DNA of 64,000 bases, taken from contig NZ_RZYA01000008.1 of the NCBI RefSeq assembly GCF_004005495.1, positions 62,001 to 126,000 of the forward strand, in the 5' to 3' direction. Made by a program: the position numbers and the translations under genes. This DNA comes from Streptomyces antnestii. Its GTDB lineage: Bacteria > Actinomycetota > Actinomycetes > Streptomycetales > Streptomycetaceae. Of the stretch, positions 32,847 to 42,502 are shown piece after piece. Position 1 is the stretch's first letter; every line of letters begins with the position of its first letter. Below the pieces are notes generated by a model. The model worked only from the letters and a program-made list of their open reading frames with translations, was not told the DNA's origin and made no database searches.

Positions 32847-32955
32847 CCACATCATCTTCCTCGGCGAGGTCGAACAGTGCGAGTCCGACGGCGGCGCCCC
32901 ACTGGTGTTCCACTCGGGGTACTGCCACGTGGCGACGAAGCATCCGGATCTGTGA
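32788..32955 (+). pseudogene. C-terminal fragment of a flavin reductase-domain gene
   Basis: In another frame from the hydrolase fragment, bases 32788-32952 encode 55 residues including GAVARFQCRTVQRLDAGDH, IIFLGEVEQCE and PLVFHSGYCH, ending in a TGA. This matches the C-terminal part of the flavin reductase (FMN-binding, DIM6/NTAB-like) family, which ends with the D/G-H-x-I-F-x-G-x-V and P-L-x-y-x-x-G-x-Y motifs. No 5' part is present, so two genes were joined by a deletion or recombination near 32787. Confidence 0.65.
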
Positions 32956-33000
32956 CCGGTGAGCCGGGCCGGTCACGCTCGGTCTGCTCGACGGGTCACT

Positions 33001-35742
33001 TCATTCGTCCCATTGGCCGAGGAAGACGTCGGCCATGTCGGTGCCGGGTTCGGTGGCTCCGAGGGCTTGTTCGGTCCAGATGATCTTGCCGCGGGTGGTG
33101 TAGCGGGTACCCCAGTGCCGGGCGAACTGGGCGACGAGAAACAGTCCGCGCCCGCCCTCGTCGGTGGCCTTGGCCCGCCGCAGGTGGGGCGAGGTGCTGG
33201 AGCCGTCGGCGACCTCGCAGATCAAGTGGTTGCGGTCGTGCAGCAGGCGGAGCCGGATGGGCTGGGTGCCGTACCGGATGGAGTTGGTGACCAGCTCGCT
33301 GACGATCAGCTCCGTGGTGAATCCGATCTCCGCAAGGCCCCAGGCCTCCAGCTGACGTGCGGCCTCGGCCCGGACGGTGGCGACAGCCGCGGGGTCGGAG
33401 GGCACGTCCCAGGCGGCGACCCGCTCGGGGTCCAGCAGCCGGGTGCGGGCGACGAGCAGCGCCACGTCGTCGCGGGGGCGCTCGGGCAGCAGGGCGTCGA
33501 GTACGGCCTGGCAGGTCTCCTCGGGTGTGCGTTCCGGGTGGCCGGCCAGGGCGGTGCGCAGCAGATCCAGGCCGGTGCCGAGGTCGCGGTCGCGGTCCTC
33601 GATGAGCCCGTCGGTGTACAACACCAGCCGGGAGTCGGCGGGCAGCTGCAGTTCGGCGGTCTCGAACGGCAGGTTGGCGCCCAGGCCCAGCGGCGGGGAG
33701 ACCGGCAACTCCAGGAAGGTGACGGTGCCGTCGGGGCGGACCAGGGCTGGGCCCAGGTGGCCGGCGGTGGCGATGGCGGCCCGCCCGGTGGCGGGGTCGT
33801 AGACGGCGTACAGGCAGGTGGCGCCGGTGACCCCCGGTCCGTCCTGATCGGCGGCGGCCTGGTCGCTGTCGATGTGGGCGACCAGCTCGTCCAGGTGGCC
33901 GAGCAGCTCGTCGGGAGCCAGGTCCAGGGCGGAGAAGTTGTGCACCGCGGTGCGCAGGCGCCCCATGTTCGCCGCGGCGTGCAGGCCGTGCCCGACCACG
34001 TCCCCGACGACCAGGGCCACCCGCGCGCCCGGCAGCGGAATGATGTCGAACCAGTCGCCGCCCACCCCGGCGCGGGCGGGCAGATAGCGATGGGCCACCT
34101 CCAGGGCGGACTGCTCGGGCAGAGCGCGGGGCAGCAGGCTGCGCTGGAGGGTGACGGCCATGTTGTGCTCGCGGGTGTAGCGGCGGGCGTTGTCGATCGC
34201 CAACGCCGCCCGGGCGGCCAGCTCCTCGGCGGCGGACAGGTCGTCGTGCTCGAAGGGTTCATGGTCCGAGCGCCAGAAATCGGCTATCCCCAGCACCACG
34301 CCGCGGGCTCGCAGTGGCACCGAGATCAGGGAACGGATGCCGTAGTCGAGGACCCTCCGGGCGTGTTCCGGATCCTGGGCGTGCCAGCCGTCGGAGGTGG
34401 CCAGGTCGGCCATGAGGACCGCGCGGCCGGCGGCTATGGGGTTGGTGGGCAGGAATCGGATCAGCTCCCCCACGGGGTAGAGGGGCGGGTCGTCGCGGAT
34501 GCCGCGGAAGGCGGTGCGGCGCATTTCGGTGTACCCCCCGGCCGGCTCGTCGCCGCGCAGGACCGGGTCAAGGAGTTCGACGGTGACGAAGTCGGCAAAT
34601 CTGGGGACCGCCACTTCGGCCAGTTCCTCGGCGGTGCGTGTCACGTCCAGCGTGGTGCCGATCCGTACCCCGGCGTCGTAGAGCAGCCGCAGCCGCTCCC
34701 GGGCCACCTCGGCCCGGCCTGCCAGCGCCCGTAGCTCGGTGGTGTCGCGCAGCGTCGCGACGATGCCCGGCCCGCCCCCGTGCGGTTCGGTGGGCCGGAT
34801 GTTGACCGCAAGCAGCCGATCCCCGGCCGGATGGACCTCGTCGGTGGCCGAGCGCCCCGAGACCAGCACACCGGCCATCTCCGGCTCCAGGCCCAGCTCG
34901 CCGACCTGGCGCCGCTCCGCGTCCGCCGGCAGGTCGAGGAGGCGCCGCGCCTCGTCGTTGGCCAGCACCAGCTGCCCGTCACCCCCGATGATCAGCACTC
35001 CCTCCCGCACGGCGTGCAGCACCGCGGTGTGGTGCTCGTACATCCGGGTCATCTCCGCCGGGTCCAGGCCGTGAGTCTGCCGGCGCAGCCGTCGGCCGAC
35101 CAGCGCCGACCCGCCCGTGGCCAGGGCCAGCGCGCCGACGGCGGAGGCGAACATGACCGGCAGGTGCCTGACGAGGGCTTCGTTCATGGTCTCGACCTTG
35201 ACCCCGGCGGACACGACCCCGGCGACCGAGCCGTCGGCCCTGGTGACGGGGACGGCGGCGATCACCGAGGGGCCCTGACTACCGGAGAAGGTCGCTGTGA
35301 CGGTCTTGCCGGCCACCACGTCCTCGAAGAGCTTGCGGGGGCCGACGATGTGCTTTCCGATCAGGTTCGGGTCGGGGTGGGTGTAACGGATCCCGGCTGT
35401 GCTGGAAACGACGATCGCGTCGACACCGGCCCCCTTACGGGCCTCTTCGGCCAGCGGCTGCAGCACCGCCGTCGGGTCCGGGCTGTGGAGCGCCGGCACC
35501 ATCCCCGGGGCGTGCGCAAACGCCTCGGCGGCGGCGATCGACCGGTGGCGGGCATCCTGCGTGGTGTCGTGCCGGACCTGCACCACGAGCGCCACCACTG
35601 CGGCGGCGACCAGTAGCAGCACGGTCACGATCTGCAGCAGGAACACCTGGCCGGCGACGGTGCGCGCACTCAGCAGGGATCCCAGGCGCCGCCCCGGCGA
35701 CCGGTGCTGAGCCTCCTGCTCGTCCTTGGGCCGAGTCATCAT
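33001..35742 (-). CDS. Membrane sensor SpoIIE-type PP2C phosphatase with PAS, GAF and anti-sigma kinase domains
   Basis: 913 residues. Order: helix about 35-57; an extracellular CitA/Cache-like sensor (60-190, with GIRYTHPDPNLIGKHIVG); helix about 195-215; PAS (about 235-330); GAF (350-510); SpoIIE PP2C phosphatase (560-760, with GDWFDIIPLPGA, VGDVVGHGLH and LYTDGLIEDR metal sites); and an RsbW-like HATPase (785-900, ELVTNSIRYG, EGGRGLFLV). Such proteins dephosphorylate anti-anti-sigma factors, and the HATPase may bind or phosphorylate them. The sensed signal, possibly a small carboxylate, is unknown. It is strongly similar throughout to the protein at 49678-52410. No sigma factor gene is adjacent. 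Confidence 0.92.
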   Translation of the reverse strand: MMTRPKDEQEAQHRSPGRRLGSLLSARTVAGQVFLLQIVTVLLLVAAAVVALVVQVRHDTTQDARHRSIAAAEAFAHAPGMVPALHSPDPTAVLQPLAEEARKGAGVDAIVVSSTAGIRYTHPDPNLIGKHIVGPRKLFEDVVAGKTVTATFSGSQGPSVIAAVPVTRADGSVAGVVSAGVKVETMNEALVRHLPVMFASAVGALALATGGSALVGRRLRRQTHGLDPAEMTRMYEHHTAVLHAVREGVLIIGGDGQLVLANDEARRLLDLPADAERRQVGELGLEPEMAGVLVSGRSATDEVHPAGDRLLAVNIRPTEPHGGGPGIVATLRDTTELRALAGRAEVARERLRLLYDAGVRIGTTLDVTRTAEELAEVAVPRFADFVTVELLDPVLRGDEPAGGYTEMRRTAFRGIRDDPPLYPVGELIRFLPTNPIAAGRAVLMADLATSDGWHAQDPEHARRVLDYGIRSLISVPLRARGVVLGIADFWRSDHEPFEHDDLSAAEELAARAALAIDNARRYTREHNMAVTLQRSLLPRALPEQSALEVAHRYLPARAGVGGDWFDIIPLPGARVALVVGDVVGHGLHAAANMGRLRTAVHNFSALDLAPDELLGHLDELVAHIDSDQAAADQDGPGVTGATCLYAVYDPATGRAAIATAGHLGPALVRPDGTVTFLELPVSPPLGLGANLPFETAELQLPADSRLVLYTDGLIEDRDRDLGTGLDLLRTALAGHPERTPEETCQAVLDALLPERPRDDVALLVARTRLLDPERVAAWDVPSDPAAVATVRAEAARQLEAWGLAEIGFTTELIVSELVTNSIRYGTQPIRLRLLHDRNHLICEVADGSSTSPHLRRAKATDEGGRGLFLVAQFARHWGTRYTTRGKIIWTEQALGATEPGTDMADVFLGQWDE

Positions 35743-35971
35743 CCAGTTCCCCGATACGGAACGTCACGCCGACGCCGCGCACCCCAACCGGTCACCAGGT
35801 GGGAGGACGGCATCAAGGAGAAGTAGGGGAAATACGCATGCATGTTCATATTTTCCTCCATATTTTGCCGTGTTGCCGATCAGAAGGAGGTCACCGGCGT
35901 GCCGAGCACGGCCTCAATCTGTGACAGGGGTGTGACGCAGAGTCCGTTGCGATGGGCGATATGCGGTGGTG

Positions 35972-36595
35972 ATGATGGATGGCATGGCTGAGCACGGGGG
36001 TGCGGCAGGCGAGCCGCGGCGCGTACCGAGGTCGCGTCTCGCGGACTACGCGGAGATGAGCGGGGCACCTGCCACAGGCTCGGGCGCGACGCCAGGGCAG
36101 CCCGATCGCTTACCGCAGCCACCCTCGCCCGCACAGGCGGCGCCCGACCCGGCCCCCGAGCCGGTTGGCCCGCATCCGGCGGCCGAGGAGTCCGAAGTGG
36201 CCGCGCGCAGAAGGGCGTTCGCCCGGATACTCGGCGAGTTCCGGCGGACGGCGGTACTCGTGCCGCTGGCGGACGAACCGGGCCCGGAGGAGGAACGCGG
36301 GCTGCTGACCGCCGACTTCAACGGCATCCGGTTCATCCTCGCGTTCTCCGACGAGCAGGCGCTGGCCCGTTACGCGCGGGCCCGTGGCGAGTTCTCCCGC
36401 GAGTGGTCCTGTCGCACGGTCCTCGGCGCGAGGCTGCTGGACGTGGCGGTGCCGGCGGCGGGTGTGCCGTGCGGTGTGGCCCTTGACTGTGCGGACGGAC
36501 CCGACGGGATGGTGTTCCCGCCAGTGAGGGGAATCGTTCCGGACGAGGCGGCGGTCGACCGTGACATCGACGAGGGCGAGGGGGACGTCGCATGA
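35972..36595 (+). CDS. SseB-like N-terminal domain protein of the toxin locus
   Basis: 207 residues from ATG 35972; ATG at 35975 or 35984 also possible. Residues about 1-70 are disordered and Pro/Gly/Ala-rich. Residues about 75-190 resemble the SseB N-terminal fold (RTAVLVPLADE, LLTADFNGIRFILAFSDEQALARY, GVALDCADGPDGMVFPP). Proteins like this are often encoded just before RHS/WXG-type exported toxins in streptomycetes. The stop overlaps the next start as ATGA (36592-36595), so it is co-translated with the export-associated gene. Role unknown; possibly an adaptor or accessory factor. Confidence 0.75.
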   Translation: MMDGMAEHGGAAGEPRRVPRSRLADYAEMSGAPATGSGATPGQPDRLPQPPSPAQAAPDPAPEPVGPHPAAEESEVAARRRAFARILGEFRRTAVLVPLADEPGPEEERGLLTADFNGIRFILAFSDEQALARYARARGEFSREWSCRTVLGARLLDVAVPAAGVPCGVALDCADGPDGMVFPPVRGIVPDEAAVDRDIDEGEGDVA

Positions 36596-37260
36596 CCGGC
36601 AGCGGCGGTGGCGGCAAGGATCTGAAGGCAGCCGGTCTGGGGCTGATCGCCAAGGGACTGACCGAGGCGCTGGCCGAGTTGAAGGAGCTCGGCATGGTTG
36701 GCGAGGCCGGGGCCGGGCGCGGCTTCTCCGACATCGCCCTGTCCGGCTTGGAGTTGGGCCACGAGGGGATGACCGGGGACTTCAAGTCGTTCTGCGAGCG
36801 CTGGGAGTGGGGTGTGCGCTCCCTGGTGAACGAGGGCAACGCGTTCGCCGTGAAGACCGGCCTGTCGGCGGGCACTTACCACGAGACCGAGCAGTACGTG
36901 GAGGGCTCTTTCAAGGTCGTCGCCAACTCGGCGATCGGCAACCCTTACGCGACGGAGGAAGAGGTCACCCAGCAGGGCTGGGGCGACATCGCCAAGTCCG
37001 GGGCGTACGGCGGTGTGGACTACAGCAAGGAGTCCTTCGACCAGGCCATGACCAACAGTGCGCAGGGCTGGAAGGACGCCGGGCGCGACGTCATGACCTC
37101 GCACACCGTCGGCCCTGGGGGCCTGAACCCGGAGAACCTGCACGGCGCCGCCGGGGTCTCCGACGACGAGTACAACAAGTGGCTCGACGACACCTTCGGC
37201 CCCTCCCCCGAGGAACGGGCGAAGGCGGCCGAGCAGCAGCAGGGCGGGGGCGAGGGCTGA
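36592..37260 (+). CDS. Toxin-locus protein of the WXG/ESX-associated type
   Basis: 222 residues, predicted largely helical with an acidic Gln/Gly-rich tail. Features include a Gly-rich start (MTGSGGGGKDL), the W-E-W-G segment in CERWEWGVRSLVNEGNAFA, and a C-terminal DDEYNKWLDDTFGPS. No signal peptide. It is coupled on both sides, as ATGA with the SseB-like gene and TGATG with the RHS gene. By analogy with type VII secretion loci it may be an export partner or chaperone of the RHS protein. The family is not firmly identified. Confidence 0.7.
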   Translation: MTGSGGGGKDLKAAGLGLIAKGLTEALAELKELGMVGEAGAGRGFSDIALSGLELGHEGMTGDFKSFCERWEWGVRSLVNEGNAFAVKTGLSAGTYHETEQYVEGSFKVVANSAIGNPYATEEEVTQQGWGDIAKSGAYGGVDYSKESFDQAMTNSAQGWKDAGRDVMTSHTVGPGGLNPENLHGAAGVSDDEYNKWLDDTFGPSPEERAKAAEQQQGGGEG

Positions 37261-40200
37261 TGGGGCTCGGCGACATCGTCGACGGCGTCAAAGGCGGTAT
37301 CAACAAAGGGCTTTCGGTCGGTGAGGACCTCATCGACGAGGGCAAGAAGAAGGTCGGCGAGGGCGTCGACTACGCCACGAACAAGGTCGGCGACGGTCTG
37401 GACCACGTCGGCCTGCACGACGCCGCCGACGCGGTGGAGGACTGGGGCGACGACGTCGCCTCCGACCTCGGCGCCACCCCCGGTGAGCAGCAGCTCGGGC
37501 AGACGGAGGAGGCCGACGAGCTCGTCCACGGCAAGCCGGACAAGATCCGCGAGTCCGCCCAGCACCTCAAGGACTTCCACACCGCCTTCGACCACGTCTC
37601 TCAGGGGATGAAGAGGGTCGACTCGTCCGGCTGGGCGGGCGAGGGCGGGGACGCGTTCCGCAAGAAGTTCGGCGTGCACCCCACCAAGTGGGCCGAGGCC
37701 GCCGACGCCTGCGAGCAGGCGGCCGGCGCCCTGGACGCGTACGCCGACGCGGTGAGGTGGGCTCAGGGCAAGGCCAAGGAGGCCGTAGCGCTCTACAAGA
37801 AGGGGCGGACGGCGTCGAAGGACGCGGTCGACGCGTACAACAAGAAGGCCGACGCCTACAACGCCAAGATCACGGCGAACGAGGACCCGGGGCCCAAGCC
37901 CGAACCGTTCCAGGATCCCGGCAAGGCCGACATCAAGAAGGCCCACGAGACCCTCGCCGAGGCCCGTAAGCAGCGCAACACCGCCGCGTCCGACGCCCAG
38001 GGCAAGGTCAAGGCCGCCCTCGCCCACGCCCCCGCCGAACCCCCGCCGCTCGACCGGCTCGGCAACACCGTCCTCGACGCCTACCAGGCCTACAACATCG
38101 AAACCGCCCACGTCGTCGGCGGCGCCCTCAAAGGCACCGCGGGTCTGCTCAACTTCGCCCGCGGCCTCAACCCCACCGACCCCTACAACCTCACCCACCC
38201 CGCCGCGTACATGCAGAACGTCTCCATGACGCTCTCCGGCCTCGTCTCCACCGCCGCCCACCCCGAACGCATCGTCACCACCGCCATCGAGGGCTTCAAG
38301 AAGGACCCCTCCGAATTCGTCGGCCGCCTCATCCCCGAACTCATCGGCACCAAGGGCGCCGGTCTCGCCCGCAGCGGACTGCGGCTCGGGCTCAAGACCG
38401 CGGCGAAGGAAGGCCTTGAAAAAGGTGCCGAGAACGCGGTGCGCCGCGAGGCGCGCGACGCCGCCGAACGCAGTCCGCACGCCACCTCGCGGCATCCTGG
38501 GGAGCGCACCTGCGAGAAGGACCCGGTGGATGTCGCCACAGGCTGCGTGTTGCTGTCCCAGACCGATGTCAGCCTGCCCGCGGTTCTGCCGCTCGTCCTC
38601 AAGCGCGAGTTCTCCTCCGCCTACCGCTCGGGACGATGGTTCGGCCCGTCTTGGTCCTCCACCATCGACCAACGCCTGGAAATCGACGCGGAAGGGATCA
38701 CCTTCGTCGGTGAGGACGGCCTCCTCCTGACCTACCCTCATCCTGCTCCGGGCGTACCCACGATGCCTCGACACGGCAGCTCACGCTGGCCTCTGGATCG
38801 CGAGGCGGACACCTACACCATCACCGACTCTGCCGGCGGTCGCACGTGGCATTTCGAGGACACCACGCACGGCACCGCGCTGCTCCAACAGCTCGACGAT
38901 CGCAACGGGAACTGGATCCGCTTCGAGTACGACGAGGACGGCACTCCTCGCGCCCTGGAACACAGCGCCGGCTATCGCCTCACCATGTCGTGCGACGAAG
39001 GACGTGTGACAGCGCTCTACCTCGTCGGTGCCGGGCCCGCGGGAAGCGATCAAGAGCTCCTGAGTTACAGCTACAGCTCCGGCGGGCACCTCGCCGGGAT
39101 CGTGAACTCCTGCGCTCACCCCACGGAGTTCACCTACGACGAGCGCGGCAGGATCACCACCTGGACCGACACCAACGGCCGTTCCTTCACCTATGCCTAC
39201 GACGAGCAGAATCGCTGCAGCTCCCAATCCGGGGAGGCCGGACACCAGCGGTCGGTCTTCACCTACAGTCCCGTCGATGCCGCGACAGGGCAGAGAACGA
39301 CCACCATCACCGACTCGTTCGGCCACGACACACAGTTCGTGATCAACAAACGGAGCCAGGTGGTCGCGCGGATCGATCCATCGGGCCATACCACCCGCTT
39401 CGCACGCGACGCCCGCAACCGCCTCCTGGAACACACAGACCCACTCGGCCACACGATGAGACTGGAGTACGACGAGGCCGGCAACCTCGTCACCGTGACT
39501 CGCCCCGACGGACGCTCGTCCCGCGCCGAGTACAACGACGTGGGGCTTCCGGTCAAGGTCACCGGTCCGGACGGCACCGTCACCCGGCAGACCTACGACG
39601 ACCGCGGCAACTGCACCTCCGTCGGCAGCGGGCCCGGTCAGGAGAAGCTTTACACCTACGACGAGGCCGGGCGGCTCACCTCCGTCACGGACCCCATGGG
39701 GCACCGCAACACGATCCACTCCAACCGGGCCGGTCTGGCCGTGGAAGTGACCGACCCGCTGGGAGCGGTGACACGCTACGAGCGTGACGCCTTCGGCAGG
39801 CCGACCACGATCACCGACCCGGTCGGAGCCTCGGCACAGCTGGCCTGGACACGCGAGGGCCACCTCAGTCGCTACACCGCGCCCGACGGCGCAGTCGAAT
39901 CCTGGACCTACGACGGGGAAGGGAACTGCACCAGCCACACCGATGCACTGGGCGGCACATCGCGATCGGAGTACACCCACTTCGACTTGCTCTCCGCTCG
40001 GACAGGCCCGGACGGCGCCCGCCACGAATTCCGCCACGACACGGAGCTGCGCCTGACCGCCGTGGTCAACCCACAGGGTCTGACGTGGAGTTACGTCTAC
40101 GACCCCGCGGGCAATCTGATGTCCGAGACCGACTTCGACGGCCGTCGCCTCGACTACACGTACGACGCGGCAGGCCACCTGACGTCCAGCACCGACGCCT

Positions 40201-42017
40201 CCGGGCAGACCGTGCGCTACGAACGGGACTTCCTCGGACAGGTGACCCGCAAGGATGTCGAGGGGCATGTCACCGAATTCGCCTACGACCTCACCGATCA
40301 GCTGGCCCAGGCCACCAGCCCGGACTGCACGCTGACACTGCTGCGTGATCGCTTCGGCCGTCTGCGTTCCGAAACCGTCAACGGGCGCACCATTTCCTAT
40401 ACGTACGACGAGTGGGGCAGGCAGATCGGCCGCACCACTCCGTCCGGCGCCACCACCACCTGGCAGTACGACGCGGTGGGCCGTCCGACCCGGATGACCG
40501 CCGCGGGCCGCACCATCGACTTCGCCTACGACGCGGCCGGCCGCGAAGTCTCCCGCCGCATCGGCGAATCCCTCTCCTGGAACAGCCAGTTCGACGAGGT
40601 CGGACGCCTCACGGCCCGGACCGTCGCGGCGAGCACACGCAGCCGCCCAATCCAACAGCACTCCTACACCTACCGGGCCGACGGCCACCTCACGGGCATA
40701 GATGACGAATCCGACGGACCACGGCGCATCAGCCTCGACCCGTCCGGCCGCGTCACGGCCATCCAGGCCACCGACTGGAGCGAGACCTACGCCTATGACG
40801 AGGCCGGCAATCAGGTCTTCGCCTCGTGGCCGCCGAACCACCCTGGCCACGAGGCCACCGGCCCCCGCTCCTACACCGGGACTCGGCTCACAGGCGCCGG
40901 CACGGTCCGCTACGAGCACGACGCTCAGGGACGCGTCACGTTGCGCCAGAAGCCCCGGCTGTCCCGCAAGCCGGACACCTGGCGCTACGAGTGGGATCCC
41001 GAGGACCGACTGATCGGCACCGTCACGCCGGACGGCACCCGTTGGCGCTACACCTACGATCCGCTCGGGCGCCGCACCAGCAAGGTACGCCTGGCCGATG
41101 ACGGCGAAACCGTCATCGAGCGCACCGATTTCACCTGGGACGGCACCACCCTGTGTGAACAGACCACTGTCTCCGCACACGCCCCCCACCCAGTAATCCT
41201 CACCTGGGACCACCGCGGCCTGCACCCGATCACACAGACCGAGAGAGTCATCAATGCGGAGACGCGGCAGAGCGAGATCGACGCCCGGTTCTTCGCCATC
41301 ATCACCGACTTGGTCGGCACCCCCACGACGCTCGTGGACGAAGACGGCGACATCGCCTGGCGGACCCGGCGCACCCTGTGGGGCACGACGGCGTGGGCCG
41401 TCGGCAACTCGGCCTACACCCCGCTGCGCTTCCCAGGACAGTATTTCGATCCCGAAACGGGCCTGCACCACAACCACTTCCGCCAGTACGACCCGGAAAC
41501 CGCTCGCTATCTCACCTCCGACCCGCTCGGACTCGCCCCGGCCCCCAACCCGTCCGTATACGTCCACAACCCGCACCTGTGGGCCGATCCGCTGGGCCTG
41601 ACGCCCTGCGAAGACGCGGCGAAGAACGCCCAGGCGGACAAGACGACCCCTCTCGGAAAGGAAATACCAACCCGTGACGAGGCGTCTGTCGGCAGTACGA
41701 CGAACCACAATTACAAGCAGACGTTCTTCGACGAACACCCGGAACTCAAAGGCAAGGTGGTTGTCCATCACGCCATCGAGCAGCAGGTCCTGAAACGCTA
41801 CCCGGGCCTGTTCTCCCCGAACGAAATACACTCGCTCGAGAACTTGCGCGGGATCCCCAAAGGGGATATCAACAGCAGAATCCATCTCAGTGAGATCCGC
41901 GTGTCCTGGAACGAGTTTTACAGAACCCATCCCAACCCCACGCGGCAAGAGGTACTGGACCACGTCACACACGTGGATGATAGCCTGGGCAACTGGTTCA
42001 ATCCTCGCATCAGATGA
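37260..42017 (+). CDS. RHS-repeat polymorphic toxin with type VII-like N-terminus and C-terminal nuclease-like tip
   Basis: 1585 residues. The start ATG 37260 overlaps the previous stop. Residues 1-230 are helical with a WXG-like turn (SSGWAGEGGDAF) and coiled coil, typical of type VII-exported actinobacterial toxins. Residues about 421-560 form the RHS entry domain (DPVDVATGCVLLSQTDVSLP). Residues about 600-1390 hold many Y-D-x-x-G-x-L/V repeats. The core motif YDPETARYLTSDPLGL ends the shell near 1420. The last about 125 residues differ in character (fewer G/C-rich codons) and carry VVHHAIEQQVLKRYPGLF, SLENLRGIPKG and SRIHLSEIRVSWNEFY, an H...N...H pattern like HNH/Endo VII toxin nucleases. 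The toxin activity is predicted, not shown. The immunity gene follows. Confidence 0.9.
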   Translation: MGLGDIVDGVKGGINKGLSVGEDLIDEGKKKVGEGVDYATNKVGDGLDHVGLHDAADAVEDWGDDVASDLGATPGEQQLGQTEEADELVHGKPDKIRESAQHLKDFHTAFDHVSQGMKRVDSSGWAGEGGDAFRKKFGVHPTKWAEAADACEQAAGALDAYADAVRWAQGKAKEAVALYKKGRTASKDAVDAYNKKADAYNAKITANEDPGPKPEPFQDPGKADIKKAHETLAEARKQRNTAASDAQGKVKAALAHAPAEPPPLDRLGNTVLDAYQAYNIETAHVVGGALKGTAGLLNFARGLNPTDPYNLTHPAAYMQNVSMTLSGLVSTAAHPERIVTTAIEGFKKDPSEFVGRLIPELIGTKGAGLARSGLRLGLKTAAKEGLEKGAENAVRREARDAAERSPHATSRHPGERTCEKDPVDVATGCVLLSQTDVSLPAVLPLVLKREFSSAYRSGRWFGPSWSSTIDQRLEIDAEGITFVGEDGLLLTYPHPAPGVPTMPRHGSSRWPLDREADTYTITDSAGGRTWHFEDTTHGTALLQQLDDRNGNWIRFEYDEDGTPRALEHSAGYRLTMSCDEGRVTALYLVGAGPAGSDQELLSYSYSSGGHLAGIVNSCAHPTEFTYDERGRITTWTDTNGRSFTYAYDEQNRCSSQSGEAGHQRSVFTYSPVDAATGQRTTTITDSFGHDTQFVINKRSQVVARIDPSGHTTRFARDARNRLLEHTDPLGHTMRLEYDEAGNLVTVTRPDGRSSRAEYNDVGLPVKVTGPDGTVTRQTYDDRGNCTSVGSGPGQEKLYTYDEAGRLTSVTDPMGHRNTIHSNRAGLAVEVTDPLGAVTRYERDAFGRPTTITDPVGASAQLAWTREGHLSRYTAPDGAVESWTYDGEGNCTSHTDALGGTSRSEYTHFDLLSARTGPDGARHEFRHDTELRLTAVVNPQGLTWSYVYDPAGNLMSETDFDGRRLDYTYDAAGHLTSSTDASGQTVRYERDFLGQVTRKDVEGHVTEFAYDLTDQLAQATSPDCTLTLLRDRFGRLRSETVNGRTISYTYDEWGRQIGRTTPSGATTTWQYDAVGRPTRMTAAGRTIDFAYDAAGREVSRRIGESLSWNSQFDEVGRLTARTVAASTRSRPIQQHSYTYRADGHLTGIDDESDGPRRISLDPSGRVTAIQATDWSETYAYDEAGNQVFASWPPNHPGHEATGPRSYTGTRLTGAGTVRYEHDAQGRVTLRQKPRLSRKPDTWRYEWDPEDRLIGTVTPDGTRWRYTYDPLGRRTSKVRLADDGETVIERTDFTWDGTTLCEQTTVSAHAPHPVILTWDHRGLHPITQTERVINAETRQSEIDARFFAIITDLVGTPTTLVDEDGDIAWRTRRTLWGTTAWAVGNSAYTPLRFPGQYFDPETGLHHNHFRQYDPETARYLTSDPLGLAPAPNPSVYVHNPHLWADPLGLTPCEDAAKNAQADKTTPLGKEIPTRDEASVGSTTNHNYKQTFFDEHPELKGKVVVHHAIEQQVLKRYPGLFSPNEIHSLENLRGIPKGDINSRIHLSEIRVSWNEFYRTHPNPTRQEVLDHVTHVDDSLGNWFNPRIR

Positions 42018-42044
42018 TCGACAGAAAATGGAGAACAGGCCGAG

Positions 42045-42476
42045 ATGTGGCGTGAACTGGCCTCAGAATTCCCGGACGTCGAGCTGCAGGACCCGGCCGC
42101 TCCCGACTCCCTGGCGGCCATCGAGGAACAACTCGGCCAGCCACTGCCCGAAGCTCTGCGCCAATTGCTGCTGGAGACCGATGGGATCGAGGCGGACTAC
42201 GGAACCGAGGTGGCCTGGACGGCCGAGAAGATCCTCGAAGAGAATCGCTCCTTTCGCAGCGACGAAGAATTCCGCAGCCTCTACATGCCATTCGACGCAC
42301 TGATGTTCTTCGGAGACAACGGTGGCGGAGACCAGTTCGCGTTCGTGCGCACCCCGGACCGTGACGACGTCTTCGTCTGGGACCACGAAACCGACAGCCG
42401 CATCTGGGTCGCACCGTCCTTGGAGCGGTATCTGCGCAGCGCACTCGGGAGCGGCGGGGACGACTGGTACAGGTAG
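42045..42476 (+). CDS. SMI1/KNR4 (SUKH) family immunity protein
   Basis: 143 residues, 27 bp after the RHS toxin stop. SUKH features are PDSLAAIEEQLGQPLPEALRQLL near the N-terminus, ADYGTEVAWTAEKILEEN in the middle, and the hallmark LMFFGDNGGGDQFAF followed by VFVWDHETDSR. SUKH proteins are the most common immunity proteins of bacterial polymorphic toxins and usually bind and block the cognate nuclease tip. It is acidic and cytoplasmic. Its position directly after the nuclease-like C-terminus is the expected toxin-immunity order. Confidence 0.92.
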   Translation: MWRELASEFPDVELQDPAAPDSLAAIEEQLGQPLPEALRQLLLETDGIEADYGTEVAWTAEKILEENRSFRSDEEFRSLYMPFDALMFFGDNGGGDQFAFVRTPDRDDVFVWDHETDSRIWVAPSLERYLRSALGSGGDDWYR

Positions 42477-42502
42477 CGGCTTCGGGTCGGTCGGTGACGC
42501 CC

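Noticed and set aside
38781..41972. 1063-codon open frame on the minus strand opposite the RHS gene
   Set aside because: GC-rich RHS repeats keep the antisense frame free of stops. The plus-strand protein is a clear RHS family member, and the antisense product has no motifs.
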